Source: Candidatus Hydrogenedentota bacterium
Lineage (GTDB): Bacteria; Hydrogenedentota; Hydrogenedentia; Hydrogenedentales; SLHB01
Length of the DNA: 36,330 nucleotides
Assembly: GCA_016215105.1 (NCBI GenBank)
Contig: JACRLJ010000036.1
Location: forward strand, 1 to 36,330
Direction: 5' to 3'
Part shown: positions 15,904 through 24,548 of the stretch, one piece after another
Position numbering within the stretch: position 1 is the first letter of the stretch
Layout of the letters: every line of letters starts with the position of its first letter
Notes under the pieces: model-generated
The model's database searches: none
Seen by the model: the letters and a program-made list of their open reading frames with translations, nothing else
Told to the model about the DNA's origin: nothing
Program-made: the position numbers and the translations under genes

Positions 15904-16691
15904 TTCGTATTCCCTGATTGAGGAGGGTCTTGCGCCGATTTTGGCGTAGTGGGTTCGTAGGGCGGCCCCACGAAGATGAGGCTGGAGTCTGGAGTCCAGC
16001 CAGTTTCGCCACCCGCGGTCTTGACGCGCGCCCATCCCCGTTCACGGCGATCCACCGTCACACGATCTCCTTCGTGCAATTCGAACCGCACAGTTTGATT
16101 GAGGTCAGTTCCGTAGCGCACGGGAACGGCTTCGTCCGCGGCGACGGCAAGAGTACCGGTACTGGATTTGGCCCAGGCGGAGGCCCCGAACGCCAAGGCG
16201 AGGATTGCGGTTACGGCGGCGACGCCTTGCACGTATCGGGCTGGCCGGAATTGGCGTATTGCGAGTGTGATCCAGAAGGCGAGCCAAAACGCGAGCGCGA
16301 GCCACCGCGTAACCGACGACGGCAAGTGATAGTGCCAGAAGAGGAGGCTCTGCTCCCAGTCGGGGGGGAGTGGCCGTGCGAGGCGCTGCTGTGTTTCGCT
16401 CACGCAATGCGCGAGATTCTGGCGCGCGCTATCGAATCCGGGGTCGAGTTGCAGGGCGCGTTCGTAGTTGGCGATTGCGGGCGCGAGCTTTCCGGCGCGG
16501 TAGTAGGCGTTGCCGAGATTGTAGAACACGGCGGCGTGGAAGGCTTGTTCCGAGACGAGTTGCTCGAAGGCCTGAATGGCTCCGGAGTAGTCACCGGTCT
16601 TGTAGTGGTCATTGGCGCGAGTGAAGGTTTCAGTGTAGGCGTTGCCCTGCGCCGTGAGTAATGACGCTACTATGAGAATGGTGGCGCTCAT
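15900..16691 (-). CDS. batE: BatE-like protein: TPR repeats, two membrane helices, SH3-like domain
   Basis: The 263-residue product has an N-terminal hydrophobic segment and TPR repeats (HYKTGDYSGAIQAFEQL, FYNLGNAYYRAGKLAPAIAN, YERALQLDP). Two hydrophobic helices follow (LALAFWLAFWITLAI; VAAVTAILALAFGA), then a C-terminal SH3b-like domain (VRFELHEGDRVTVDRRERGW, GETGWTPDSSL). This matches BatE of Bat (aerotolerance) clusters, probably a scaffold at the membrane. Start and stop both overlap the neighbours by 4 nt (ATGA with batD and glnD). The biochemical role of the family is not established. Confidence 0.85.
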   Translation of the reverse strand: MSATILIVASLLTAQGNAYTETFTRANDHYKTGDYSGAIQAFEQLVSEQAFHAAVFYNLGNAYYRAGKLAPAIANYERALQLDPGFDSARQNLAHCVSETQQRLARPLPPDWEQSLLFWHYHLPSSVTRWLALAFWLAFWITLAIRQFRPARYVQGVAAVTAILALAFGASAWAKSSTGTLAVAADEAVPVRYGTDLNQTVRFELHEGDRVTVDRRERGWARVKTAGGETGWTPDSSLIFVGPPYEPTTPKSAQDPPQSGNTK

Positions 16692-18505
16692 ACCTTGGCG
16701 TCCTTGGCGACCGATTCGAGTTTGTTCATGGCGGTGTCCGCGGCGTTCGTGAGGGCCTTGATTTCATCATCGGAGAGCTTGACGGCGGCGTACCGGGCTC
16801 GTTCGCAGGCTTTGACGATTTTGACGATGCTTTCGGTGAGTTCGGAGCCGGTTTTTTTTGTTTCGAGCAACTGGCGCAGATCGGAGGAAGTCAGTCCGGC
16901 GCTGGCGACGTTGAATTTGTCTGCTACGAAGCCGGTTACGGCGCGGCAGAGTTCCTCGGCGGGTTCGGCGGCCTGCGCAACAGCGAGGAGGCGCTTGTGT
17001 GCATTCGATTTTGCGAAATAGGATCGCGCGTAGGCGGAATCGTGTTCGAAGCGCCGGCGGCGGGCCATCATAAACGCGAGGCCGGCGTAGGCCAATGCGG
17101 GGACGACGCCGGCAGTGATGTTAACCACTGCGGATGGACGGTAGGGGCGCAGCGAAGGCGGCGCGTCGACGTTGGGGAGAATGTCCTTCCCGGTGATGTT
17201 GACTTTCCCGTGCGTTACGGGGATTTCCTTGGTGACGATTGCGGCGCCGGCCTGTTCGGCGGATGGACGAGCGTCCATATCGAAGGGGCCGACGACTTGT
17301 GTAGCGTAGCGTTCCGTTGCGGGGTCGAAATAGCAGAATTCGATGGGAGGGATAGTGAGTTTGCCTGATTCCAGCGGCGTGATGGTATAGATGAATTCCT
17401 TGGTGACGATTCCGGTCGAGGAGTCCACATTGGGTGGCGCAACGGTGTCAGCTTTGGAGACGGTTGCGCCGGCGATGGGAGGCAGTTTTGGTTCGCCAAT
17501 CGAGTCGGGATTTCCGTCGCCCTGTACTTCGAGCGAAAGTTTGAAGGGAACACCTTGGATCGCGGTCTTGGGCGCAGGGGCCGTCATGCTCTGGCGAAAC
17601 GTGAAGGTTCCTACGGCGCCGCTGAAGTTAGGTGGTTGCGGCGGCAGGGGCTTCACGGTGATGGCAATGGGGTCGGTGGCGAGGGCGTATTCCTGGCGGA
17701 GGAGACGTCCGCTGCTTGTGCGCATCAGCGCTTCTCCGTTGAACTGCCATGAGCCTATGTTCAGCTGTCCGGTGCGGGTGGGGTAGAGTTTTTGTGTGAG
17801 TTGGAGGAGATGGTAGGGCCAATTCCCACGGGTGCGGTCTTCTTGGCGCGGCTCGAGTTCGGTGGTGTAGAAACCCTCGGTGTCCGGGTAGCCGGGGTCC
17901 GCGCTCCGATAGGGGCTGGCCTGAACTCCGCTCAATACCCATCGGCTCAGAGTAAGTTGCACGGCCTCGCCTTGATAGACGGATTGCTTATCGACTTCGG
18001 CGGTAACGAGTACGGCGTCTTCCGGCGTGGGGGTGCGGTCAGGCGCGGCGGCGTTCGCGGCGGCATCGGAGTCTTGAACGGCTTCCTGGCGGACCGGTTG
18101 CTGCGCGCGCGGTATTGGCGCGGTTGCCTTTCCCTCGAGGACGGTGAGATCGATTGGCATCGAGCTTATTTCCTTGCCATCAACGCGGGCGGTAATGGGG
18201 GGGATGATGACTTTTCCGGGCCGGGTCGCGGTGGCCTTGTAAATCAACGTCTGGGACTGGGACATGGCTCCGTTGACAATCGAGAGCTGGTTCGACCGCT
18301 GGACGGGGACGGGCTCGATGGCTAGTCCGTCGGCGTCAGAAATCTTTGGGGCTTCGCTTCTTCCTCCGGTGATCTCGACTTTGAGTCCGAACGGATTGTT
18401 TGCGCGCACGGTGGTTTGTTCGACCGAGACCCGTATGGCGGGTTCGCCCCATGCGGAACAGGCGGCGAGCACGGCGAGGGCGCTAAGAAATGAACGCGTC
18501 ACCAC
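16688..18505 (-). CDS. batD: BatD protein (oxygen-tolerance family)
   Basis: The 605-residue product has a signal peptide and BatD-type beta domains: RVSVEQTTVRANNPFGLKVE, then QSQTLIYKATATRPGKVIIP and a second copy with EFIYTITPLESGKLTIPPIEF. Next come a transmembrane helix (VVNITAGVVPALAYAGLAFM) and a cytoplasmic helical tail ending near AKDAKV. BatD proteins are membrane-anchored partners of the VWA proteins BatA and BatB. The start is GTG 18505, with AGGAGG provided by the Arg-Arg codons at the end of batC; the two genes overlap by 7 nt. GTG 18502 is an alternative start. Confidence 0.9.
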   Translation of the reverse strand: MVTRSFLSALAVLAACSAWGEPAIRVSVEQTTVRANNPFGLKVEITGGRSEAPKISDADGLAIEPVPVQRSNQLSIVNGAMSQSQTLIYKATATRPGKVIIPPITARVDGKEISSMPIDLTVLEGKATAPIPRAQQPVRQEAVQDSDAAANAAAPDRTPTPEDAVLVTAEVDKQSVYQGEAVQLTLSRWVLSGVQASPYRSADPGYPDTEGFYTTELEPRQEDRTRGNWPYHLLQLTQKLYPTRTGQLNIGSWQFNGEALMRTSSGRLLRQEYALATDPIAITVKPLPPQPPNFSGAVGTFTFRQSMTAPAPKTAIQGVPFKLSLEVQGDGNPDSIGEPKLPPIAGATVSKADTVAPPNVDSSTGIVTKEFIYTITPLESGKLTIPPIEFCYFDPATERYATQVVGPFDMDARPSAEQAGAAIVTKEIPVTHGKVNITGKDILPNVDAPPSLRPYRPSAVVNITAGVVPALAYAGLAFMMARRRRFEHDSAYARSYFAKSNAHKRLLAVAQAAEPAEELCRAVTGFVADKFNVASAGLTSSDLRQLLETKKTGSELTESIVKIVKACERARYAAVKLSDDEIKALTNAADTAMNKLESVAKDAKV

Positions 18506-19509
18506 CAGTCCCTCCTCATTCGGATCGAGCCGCGGGGATTTTGCATATCCTTCTGTTCGCGGTTGTCCTGCGCTTCGAGGGAATCGAGGATGGCTTCGAT
18601 AGACTGCTGATCGGGTTTTTGTTTTTCGTTTTGCTGGGCGGAGTTTTGATCTTGCGACTGTTGCTGATTGTCATTCTTCTTGGCTTCGGCCAATTGCTGC
18701 TTCTTTTCCGCTTCGGTGGACTTGTCGCCGTCTTTGTTGTTCTGGTCCGAGTTTTTCTCGGAATCTTCCTTATCTTTGCCGTCTTGTTGTTGGGCCTGCG
18801 CTTGTTTCTGTTCCTGGCTTTGGCCCTGCTCGCCTTGCTGGTCCTTTTTGTCGCCCTCGGCGCTTTGTCCTTGTTGCTTCTGTTCCGACTCTTGTTCTTT
18901 GCCGGGGTCTTCTTTCTTTTGGTCTTGTTTGCCCTGGCCGTCTTGTTTTTGTTCCTGGGGTTTCGGCGGGTTCTGGAGCAGCTTCTTGAGGAGGTAGCGG
19001 GCGTGGTCAAGATTGTTTCTCGCGGCGGTGTCGTTCGGATTTCTTTTCAGCAGTTCCTCGTATTGCCCGATGGCGGACTTGAATGCATCGGTGGCGGCCT
19101 TGCCGTCGCCCGCTTTTGCGGAGAGCTCGGCGAGGCGCGTGCCGGTGTTTGCGCCATTGTAGATGGCTTGACGGCGGATGCGTTCGTCGGGGCTCAGGCT
19201 GGCCTTTGCGAATGAGTCTCGCGCGGCCTTGAAGTTTTCGATGGCGTGTTCGGGTGATGGGGATTCGATTTCCTGTTCTCCCTGCTTGTATTGCGCGCAT
19301 CCTTGGCCGTAATAGAGCAGGTGGGATTCGGGGTCATCGGTTTGGAGGTCGCGGTACATGGAGAGAGCGCCGCCGGGGTCGCCGTTGATGAGCTGGCGGT
19401 TGGCCTTTCTTACGCGCTGGTTGAAGGAGTCACCGTAGGCGTTGGCGGCGCACGCGACCGCGAGGAGAAGCGCGGCGGCAATTCCGGAGGTCAGTTTAGA
19501 CTTTGGCAT
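18499..19509 (-). CDS. batC: BatC-like TPR protein with long Gln/Lys/Glu/Asp-rich tail
   Basis: The 336-residue product starts with a signal peptide (ending ANAYGDS). TPR-like helices follow to about residue 180 (RQLINGDPGGALSMYRDLQ; IGQYEELLKRNPNDTAARNN). The next 130 residues are almost only Q, K, E, D, G, N and S and are expected to be disordered. The last residues, RRDWW, echo the conserved C-terminal Trp of the BatC family. It is probably periplasmic and binds BatA and BatB. The start has AGGAGGAGG upstream and overlaps batB by 14 nt. The tail makes homology calls beyond the TPR part unreliable. Confidence 0.87.
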   Translation of the reverse strand: MPKSKLTSGIAAALLLAVACAANAYGDSFNQRVRKANRQLINGDPGGALSMYRDLQTDDPESHLLYYGQGCAQYKQGEQEIESPSPEHAIENFKAARDSFAKASLSPDERIRRQAIYNGANTGTRLAELSAKAGDGKAATDAFKSAIGQYEELLKRNPNDTAARNNLDHARYLLKKLLQNPPKPQEQKQDGQGKQDQKKEDPGKEQESEQKQQGQSAEGDKKDQQGEQGQSQEQKQAQAQQQDGKDKEDSEKNSDQNNKDGDKSTEAEKKQQLAEAKKNDNQQQSQDQNSAQQNEKQKPDQQSIEAILDSLEAQDNREQKDMQNPRGSIRMRRDWW

Positions 19510-20626
19510 GGGCCTCCTCCTGTCGCTCTCGCGACGTTTGGGGCTGGCGCGTTCGGCGCGCCCGGAGGATTGGAAGCACGGTGAGCCAGAGTCCTTCGGC
19601 GGCGAAGCATAGAATGGCCAGGCCGAGCGGCCATTGATAGCGATTCACGAGACGCAAGCGGACGTCGCTTCCGACGTCGCGGGTCGCGAGTTTGGCGATG
19701 AGATCGGTGAGCTGATCGATATCCGAGTTGTCGGGGGTGGATCGGGTGTATCCGCCGTTTCCTTCGAGGGCGATCTTGGTGAGGGTTTCTTCATCGAGCT
19801 TGGAGAGGTGTGTGCGATCGGCGTCGCGAACTTGGACGTAGCGTTCGAGGTCTTCCGGGAATTTGATTTCGACGCCATTGGGATCGCCGACACCGATCAC
19901 GTAGATATGGGCGTATTTTCCGGCTTCTTTCGCGGCCTCGACAATACGTTCTTTCGCCTTTTCGGCGTTTTCGGCATCTGCCTCGTCGCCGTCGGAAATG
20001 AGAAGAATGGCGCGCGCATCGCGGTTGAAGTCGTCGGTGTGTTCGTCTTCGTCTTTGAAAGTCTTGGCGGCTTCTTTGAGCGCGGCGGCGATGTTAGTGC
20101 CTTTTTCGCTGATGGTATCGGTGTCGACGGCCTTGAGCACGGCGTGGAAGTAGCCGTGGTCGCGGGTGAGGGGGCATTGGAGTGCGGCGCCTCCGGCGAA
20201 GGCGACGAGGCCGAAGCGGTCGGCGGATTCACGTTCGAGAAGGGCGATGATTTTTTGTTTTGCGCGTTCCAATCGGCTCGGCGGCGGATTGATGGCGCGC
20301 ATGCTTTCGGAGGTGTCGAGCACGACCAAGACGTCGTGGCTTCGGCGCTGGATATTCTGCCAGGACTGCCCCCAGTGCGGCTGAGCGAAGGTGACGGCCA
20401 AGGCTACGACGCCGAGCATGGTGAACCAATGGAGAGGACGGCGCAGGGGGGCTTCGGCTCCGAGGGCCAGGCGTGGCGCCAAGTTGGCGTCGGCGAAGCA
20501 GGCGAGCCGTTGTTTGCGGCGGCGTTCGAGGAGCGCGAGTCCGAACGCGACGAGGGCAACGATGGCAAGGGCGAGGCCGAGCCACCAGTGCAACTGGCGC
20601 AGAGGGAATATGAATCCTGCGTTCAT
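19496..20626 (-). CDS. batB: BatB: membrane-anchored VWA-domain protein
   Basis: The 376-residue product has two N-terminal membrane helices (LHWWLGLALAIVALVAFGLA; HWFTMLGVVALAVTFA) and a von Willebrand A domain with the metal-site motif DTSES (VVLDTSESM). ISDGDEADAE and a C-terminal helix near WPLGLAILCFAAEGLW follow. It pairs with BatA as a metal-dependent adhesion module thought to be a client of the MoxR ATPase. The start is 9 nt after the batA stop, with AGGA about 8 nt upstream. Confidence 0.92.
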   Translation of the reverse strand: MNAGFIFPLRQLHWWLGLALAIVALVAFGLALLERRRKQRLACFADANLAPRLALGAEAPLRRPLHWFTMLGVVALAVTFAQPHWGQSWQNIQRRSHDVLVVLDTSESMRAINPPPSRLERAKQKIIALLERESADRFGLVAFAGGAALQCPLTRDHGYFHAVLKAVDTDTISEKGTNIAAALKEAAKTFKDEDEHTDDFNRDARAILLISDGDEADAENAEKAKERIVEAAKEAGKYAHIYVIGVGDPNGVEIKFPEDLERYVQVRDADRTHLSKLDEETLTKIALEGNGGYTRSTPDNSDIDQLTDLIAKLATRDVGSDVRLRLVNRYQWPLGLAILCFAAEGLWLTVLPILRARRTRQPQTSRERQEEAHAKV

Positions 20627-20635
20627 CGAAGCGTC

Positions 20636-21688
20636 CTACGGGATTGTTTCAAACCAGAGTCTACGGGAGAAGACGGAGCCTAACAGGGCGATGGCGCCGA
20701 CGACGGCGTAGGGGACAAATCCTTCTTGAAAGTCGTAGTAGTCGCCGGTAATGACTTCGGTGGTTTCCAGTTTGCTGATTTCATCGTACGCGTTTCTCAG
20801 CGATTGGGTATCGGAGGCGCGGTAGTAGCGCCCGCCGGTCAATTTGGCGATGCGTTCCAGGAGCGCGTCGTCAACAGGGGCGTCGATCACGCCCATGGTG
20901 GTTCCGAAAATGCTTTGTTGGGGTATGAGGGCCTGACCGCGCGAACCCGCGCCGATGGTGTATACCCGGATGCCGTAGTCTTTGGCGATTTGTCCGGCGG
21001 TTGCGGGGTCCAATTGGCCGGCGTTGTTCATTCCGTCCGTGAGGAGGATGACGATTTTCGATTTGGCTTCGGATTTCATGAGGCGCTTGACGGCGAGTCC
21101 GAGCGCGGAGCCGATGGCGGTGCGTTGTTTTCGCGCGTCGGAGTGGTCGACGTGGGCGGAGGCGATTTCGCGTTGGAGGACGCCGTAATCGAGCGTCAGA
21201 GGGCACTGGGTCCAGGCGTAGCCGCCAAAGAGAATCAAGCCGGTGCGGTCCAGGCCGTAGCGGTCCATTTTGTTGTCTTTGCGGCTTTCGACGAAGTCGT
21301 GTAGGACGCGTTTGGTGATGTCGAGGCGGCTGACATATTGATTGTCGAGGACATAGTCTACGGCTTCCATACTGCCGGAGACGTCCGCGCAGACCATGAT
21401 GTCGATGACCTCGGCGCGATCCTTGTGCGCCTGCAGGCCCTGGAGAGGGCGCGCGAGGGCGAAGAGCAGAAAGGCCAGCCCGAGGGCGCGCAGCACGGCG
21501 GGAACCCAACGGGCCAGAATGGCGCGGCGAGATTGAATCGCGGCAAGGGATTCGCCGGTTGAAATGGTCATGACTCCCGGGGCGCGGGCGGCGACTTCAG
21601 CGACGAGCAGGGCGAGGACCGCGAGCAGCAATAGCAGCACCCAGGGGTGCGTGAAATGGCTGAAGTGGAATGGCTCGAGGAGTCTCAT
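20636..21688 (-). CDS. batA: BatA: membrane-anchored VWA-domain protein
   Basis: The 350-residue product has two N-terminal hydrophobic helices (WVLLLLLAVLALLVAEVAA; LRALGLAFLLFALARPL), then a VWA domain with an intact metal site ADVSGSM. The rest of the fold includes LILFGGYAWTQCPLTLD, IVILLTDGMNNAG and YTIGAGSRG. A C-terminal helix (YAVVGAIALLGSVF) completes the BatA layout. Its start overlaps the upstream DUF4381-like gene by 4 nt and has AGGAGGAGG before it. Confidence 0.92.
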   Translation of the reverse strand: MRLLEPFHFSHFTHPWVLLLLLAVLALLVAEVAARAPGVMTISTGESLAAIQSRRAILARWVPAVLRALGLAFLLFALARPLQGLQAHKDRAEVIDIMVCADVSGSMEAVDYVLDNQYVSRLDITKRVLHDFVESRKDNKMDRYGLDRTGLILFGGYAWTQCPLTLDYGVLQREIASAHVDHSDARKQRTAIGSALGLAVKRLMKSEAKSKIVILLTDGMNNAGQLDPATAGQIAKDYGIRVYTIGAGSRGQALIPQQSIFGTTMGVIDAPVDDALLERIAKLTGGRYYRASDTQSLRNAYDEISKLETTEVITGDYYDFQEGFVPYAVVGAIALLGSVFSRRLWFETIP

Positions 21689-22608
21689 GCGGCCTCCTCC
21701 TGCGCGGGTTCCGGCCGGGGCACGGTCTCGTCAATGAAGTTCAGGACGAGGGACATGCTGTGGTCCATTTCGGAGACGGTGGGCTGGAACTGGGCGAATT
21801 TCACGCGGTCGCTGTGGCGGAGGAATCCGGCGAGCAGTTTTTGGTGGTCGTCGGTTAGGGCGCCGGCGCCGGAGGCCTCGGCGAGGAACTCCGGTGTGGT
21901 GCGTTCGGGAGCGTGGAGCGTGAAGCGGTCTTCGATGTAGTGGCGCAGAATATCCGAGAGTTCGACGTAGAACGGCTCGTATTGGCCGGCCTGGGGGAAC
22001 TGGCGGGCATCGAGTTCGCGCAGGCGCTCATAGGCGCGCTCCCACGCGGGCCGGGGTGGCGGGGCCACGGCAATCTTGGGCTTGGTCCAGTAGCGATACG
22101 CGAACCATGCCGCCACGGCCAGGGCGAGGGCGCCAGCAGCGGAGACGATGGCGGTTCTCGTGAACAATGGATTGGGCGGATCGATGGGGCCGGTGACGGG
22201 TTCGACGCGCTCGGCGGCTTCTTGCTCTTCGGGGGTCAAGTTGCGCACACGCAGGGCGGGCGAGGGGACCGTTACGGCCAAGGCGTCGTTCGAGTAGATG
22301 GCCGCGGCGGCGATGAAGTAGTCCTTTACGAGAATTGGATCGAGTGTGTAGGTGTTGCTAACACGGGTACGATTGCCGCTCAGCGTTTCCCGTTTGAGTA
22401 TTGGCGGGCCGGAGATATCGACACCGCCAAACTTTCCCGCCATGTCGGGAAGCTTGATTTCGGCGCCGGCGGGGGCTTCGACCGTGATGGTATAGGTGGC
22501 TTGCTTATTGAAGGGGATAGCAGACGGTTCGAGCGTGACATACGCGTCGATTCCGTCCGGCGCGGCGGCACCGAGGAGCATGAGGGCTAGACTGACGAGG
22601 CCGCTCAC
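21685..22608 (-). CDS. DUF4381-like membrane protein of the Bat cluster
   Basis: The 307-residue product has a signal peptide, a BatD-like beta domain (VTLEPSAIPFNKQATYTITVE) and one membrane helix (IVSAAGALALAVAAWFAY). The cytoplasmic tail carries AWERAYERLRELD, FYVELSDILRHYIEDRF and DRVKFAQFQP, as in DUF4381 proteins beside moxR-DUF58-batA genes. The function is unknown; a link between the ATPase and the VWA proteins is a reasonable guess. The start is GTG 22608, overlapping the previous stop (GTGA), with AAGGAGG upstream. The end overlaps batA by 4 nt. Confidence 0.82.
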   Translation of the reverse strand: MSGLVSLALMLLGAAAPDGIDAYVTLEPSAIPFNKQATYTITVEAPAGAEIKLPDMAGKFGGVDISGPPILKRETLSGNRTRVSNTYTLDPILVKDYFIAAAAIYSNDALAVTVPSPALRVRNLTPEEQEAAERVEPVTGPIDPPNPLFTRTAIVSAAGALALAVAAWFAYRYWTKPKIAVAPPPRPAWERAYERLRELDARQFPQAGQYEPFYVELSDILRHYIEDRFTLHAPERTTPEFLAEASGAGALTDDHQKLLAGFLRHSDRVKFAQFQPTVSEMDHSMSLVLNFIDETVPRPEPAQEEAA

Positions 22609-23867
22609 GACTTGTCTTCCTCCTTCTTGAGGCGTTCGGGGTAGAGCTTGACGTCGCGCGCTTTGAGGGTGTCCTCGATGAGCGCGTTGACTTGTTCCTG
22701 TTCCTTTTGCCTGCGGAACATTTTCTCGGCCTGCGGCTTTACTTCGTCGAAGGCGGGCGTCTTCGCGGGCGTTTTCGAGATGACTTGAAAGACGTACCAG
22801 CGGTCTTCGATCTGGAGCGGGGCTGTGGTGGCGCCAGCGTCCGCGGCGAAAATGCTCTTGGTCGCCTCCGGCGCATCGGGCAGTCCGGGAATACGTCCAC
22901 TTGCGGAGACTGTAACGGGGTCTTTGGGGAAGTCCGTCAGGGACTTGGCCGCGGCTTCGGTGTCCGCCTCGCCGATCTTCACTTGGGCTGTGGCGGGTTG
23001 GGTGAAGCGTTTCGTTTCCGCGTTGTAGAAGCGCTGTACGTCCTCGGGTGTGACGGTGACTTTGGACTGGACTTCGTTCTCGATGAGTTTTCGGACGATG
23101 AGCGCGTTGCGTTGGCCGGCCATATCCTGTTCGACTTTGGGGTCCTTCTCGAGGCCAAGGCGCAAGGCCTTGTCGACGAGGAGGCGCTCGACCACGATAT
23201 TCTTGAGGAAGTCCGCTTTCTTTTCCGGGGATTCGATGGACTGGCGCACTTGGACCGGCAAGCGGTCCATTTGGGCTTCGAGATCGCGATCCGTGATTAC
23301 TTCGCCGGCAAACTCGGCGATGATGGTTTCTCCGGTCTGGAGATCGGCGGCGGTGCGTTTGGGGGAGGTGCGCTTTTTCAATTCGCGGCGGAGATCGGCG
23401 GAACGTCCGGTTTTGTCGAGACAGAAGACAATCTTCTTGTCAATCTCCGACTTGAGATCGGAGTTGGGGTCGATCTTTTCGGCTTGGTAGAGGTACGCGA
23501 GGGCCCTATCGAATTGTTCGGTGTCAACGGCTAGCGTGGCGACGCTGTAGCAGATCTTGGCGCGGGCGCCGGGTTCGAGCGTGGCGCGATCCAGGTACTT
23601 GTCGTAGGCGGCGATGGCTTCGGAGTTGAGTTTCTTGTCGGCGAGGTAGGCCGCGTATTCCCGCCATTGATCGGTAGTCAGGCCGCCGGCGCCGGCGGTG
23701 TTGTTCTTTTCTTTGAGGACATAGGGCAGTCCGACGAGTAGCGCGGCGGAGACGACGACCGCGGTTACGAGGGAAGACAGCAGGATGGGGCGGAGACTCG
23801 ACTTCGCGGGGGCCGGTTGGTTTTGCGCGCGAAACTCCTTTAGGCGGTCTGGTGCGATATCAGGCAT
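22605..23867 (-). CDS. Membrane-anchored parvulin/SurA-like protein with degenerate PPIase domain
   Basis: I start it at ATG 23867, after GGGAG, overlapping the DUF58 stop by 8 nt; the open frame upstream lies inside DUF58. The 420-residue product has a short cytoplasmic N-terminus, one membrane helix (PILLSSLVTAVVVSAALLVG), TPR-like helices (LADKKLNSEAIAAYDKYLD; FDRALAYLYQAEKIDP) and a SurA_N-like segment (EVITDRDLEAQMDRLP...VERLLVDKALRLGL). A short parvulin-like domain follows (PATAQVKIGEAD...APLQIEDRWYVFQVISKTP). The catalytic His and usual parvulin loops are not evident, so chaperone rather than isomerase action is more likely. Confidence 0.75.
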   Translation of the reverse strand: MPDIAPDRLKEFRAQNQPAPAKSSLRPILLSSLVTAVVVSAALLVGLPYVLKEKNNTAGAGGLTTDQWREYAAYLADKKLNSEAIAAYDKYLDRATLEPGARAKICYSVATLAVDTEQFDRALAYLYQAEKIDPNSDLKSEIDKKIVFCLDKTGRSADLRRELKKRTSPKRTAADLQTGETIIAEFAGEVITDRDLEAQMDRLPVQVRQSIESPEKKADFLKNIVVERLLVDKALRLGLEKDPKVEQDMAGQRNALIVRKLIENEVQSKVTVTPEDVQRFYNAETKRFTQPATAQVKIGEADTEAAAKSLTDFPKDPVTVSASGRIPGLPDAPEATKSIFAADAGATTAPLQIEDRWYVFQVISKTPAKTPAFDEVKPQAEKMFRRQKEQEQVNALIEDTLKARDVKLYPERLKKEEDKS

Positions 23868-24315
23868 AGCGGCGCTCCCGCATACGGAAAAACCGGTAGA
23901 TCTCCTCGACGTACGAGCGGTCGGTGCGGACGCGGATGGCGTCCACGCGGGTACGTTGCAGGATTTGGTCGCGCTGTTTGGCGCGCTCGATGGCGGCCTT
24001 GGCGTAGTCACTGCGGACTTTGGTGTCGCTGGAATTCACGAGGATTTCGCGACCCGTTTCGGCGTCCCGCAGGGAGATGAGTCCGACGTTTGGCAGCTCC
24101 TCCTCACGGGGGTCGGTCACGGTCACGGCAATGACGTCGTGGCGTCTATTGGCGATGCGCAGGGGGATCTCGTAATCGTTGGCCATAAAGTCAGACACGA
24201 GGAAGGTGACTGCGCGGCGTTTGAGGACGCCATTCATGAAATGGAGCGCTCCGGGGATATTCGTGCCGACTCCTTTGGGTTCGAAATAGAGGACTTCGCG
24301 AATTACGCGCAGCAC
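23860..24315 (-). CDS. DUF58 protein, C-terminal part of an interrupted gene
   Basis: The 151-residue ORF is the C-terminal half of a DUF58 protein: VLRVIREVLYFEP, GVLKRRAVTFLVSDF, DPREEELPNVGLI, RTDRSYVEEIYRFFR. In-frame likeness continues upstream to about 24420 (AVLAFSAIKNNDKVGLI...VPPSKGRK), beyond the nominal GTG start at 24315, which has no ribosome site. DUF58 proteins are VWA-like partners of MoxR and are usually near 290-300 residues. The segment with the metal-binding DxSxS motif is absent here. The N-terminus is in another frame at 24396-24548. As it stands, the gene cannot give a normal product. Confidence 0.8.
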   Translation of the reverse strand: MLRVIREVLYFEPKGVGTNIPGALHFMNGVLKRRAVTFLVSDFMANDYEIPLRIANRRHDVIAVTVTDPREEELPNVGLISLRDAETGREILVNSSDTKVRSDYAKAAIERAKQRDQILQRTRVDAIRVRTDRSYVEEIYRFFRMRERRYA

Positions 24316-24395
24316 GTGTTTTCGCCCCTTGCTGGGGGGGACGTAAAGCTCGACGTCATTGGTGAAGATGATGAGGCCGACTTTGTCGTTGTTTT

Positions 24396-24548
24396 TTATG
24401 GCGGAGAAGGCAAGTACGGCGCAGAGTGGAATTCCATGCCTTGGCCCTTGAACACGCTCTCGTATTGGCCGGCCAGGATGTCGTTGACCATGTGGCTGGT
24501 GCGAATTTGAATCCGGCGGATCTGCTTCATGACTTCCTGGGGGATCAT
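24396..24548 (-). pseudogene. DUF58 N-terminal fragment (same interrupted gene)
   Basis: ATG 24548 has an excellent ribosome site (GGAGG, 8 nt upstream) and encodes a typical DUF58 start: MIPQEVMKQIRRIQIR, MVNDILAGQYESVFKGQGMEF. After about 43 residues the frame leaves the family and ends at TAA (24396-24398). The family sequence resumes one frame over at 24420, but at a point some 60 residues further along the usual protein. This looks like an internal deletion of roughly 180-200 nt that also shifted the frame, or an assembly error. The deletion size is estimated from memory of the family. Confidence 0.78.

Noticed and set aside
13201-16035. Longer GlnD start at 16035
   Set aside because: The extra 44 residues lie inside batE in another frame; ATG 15903 gives the ATGA overlap seen at the other operon junctions and the expected protein length.
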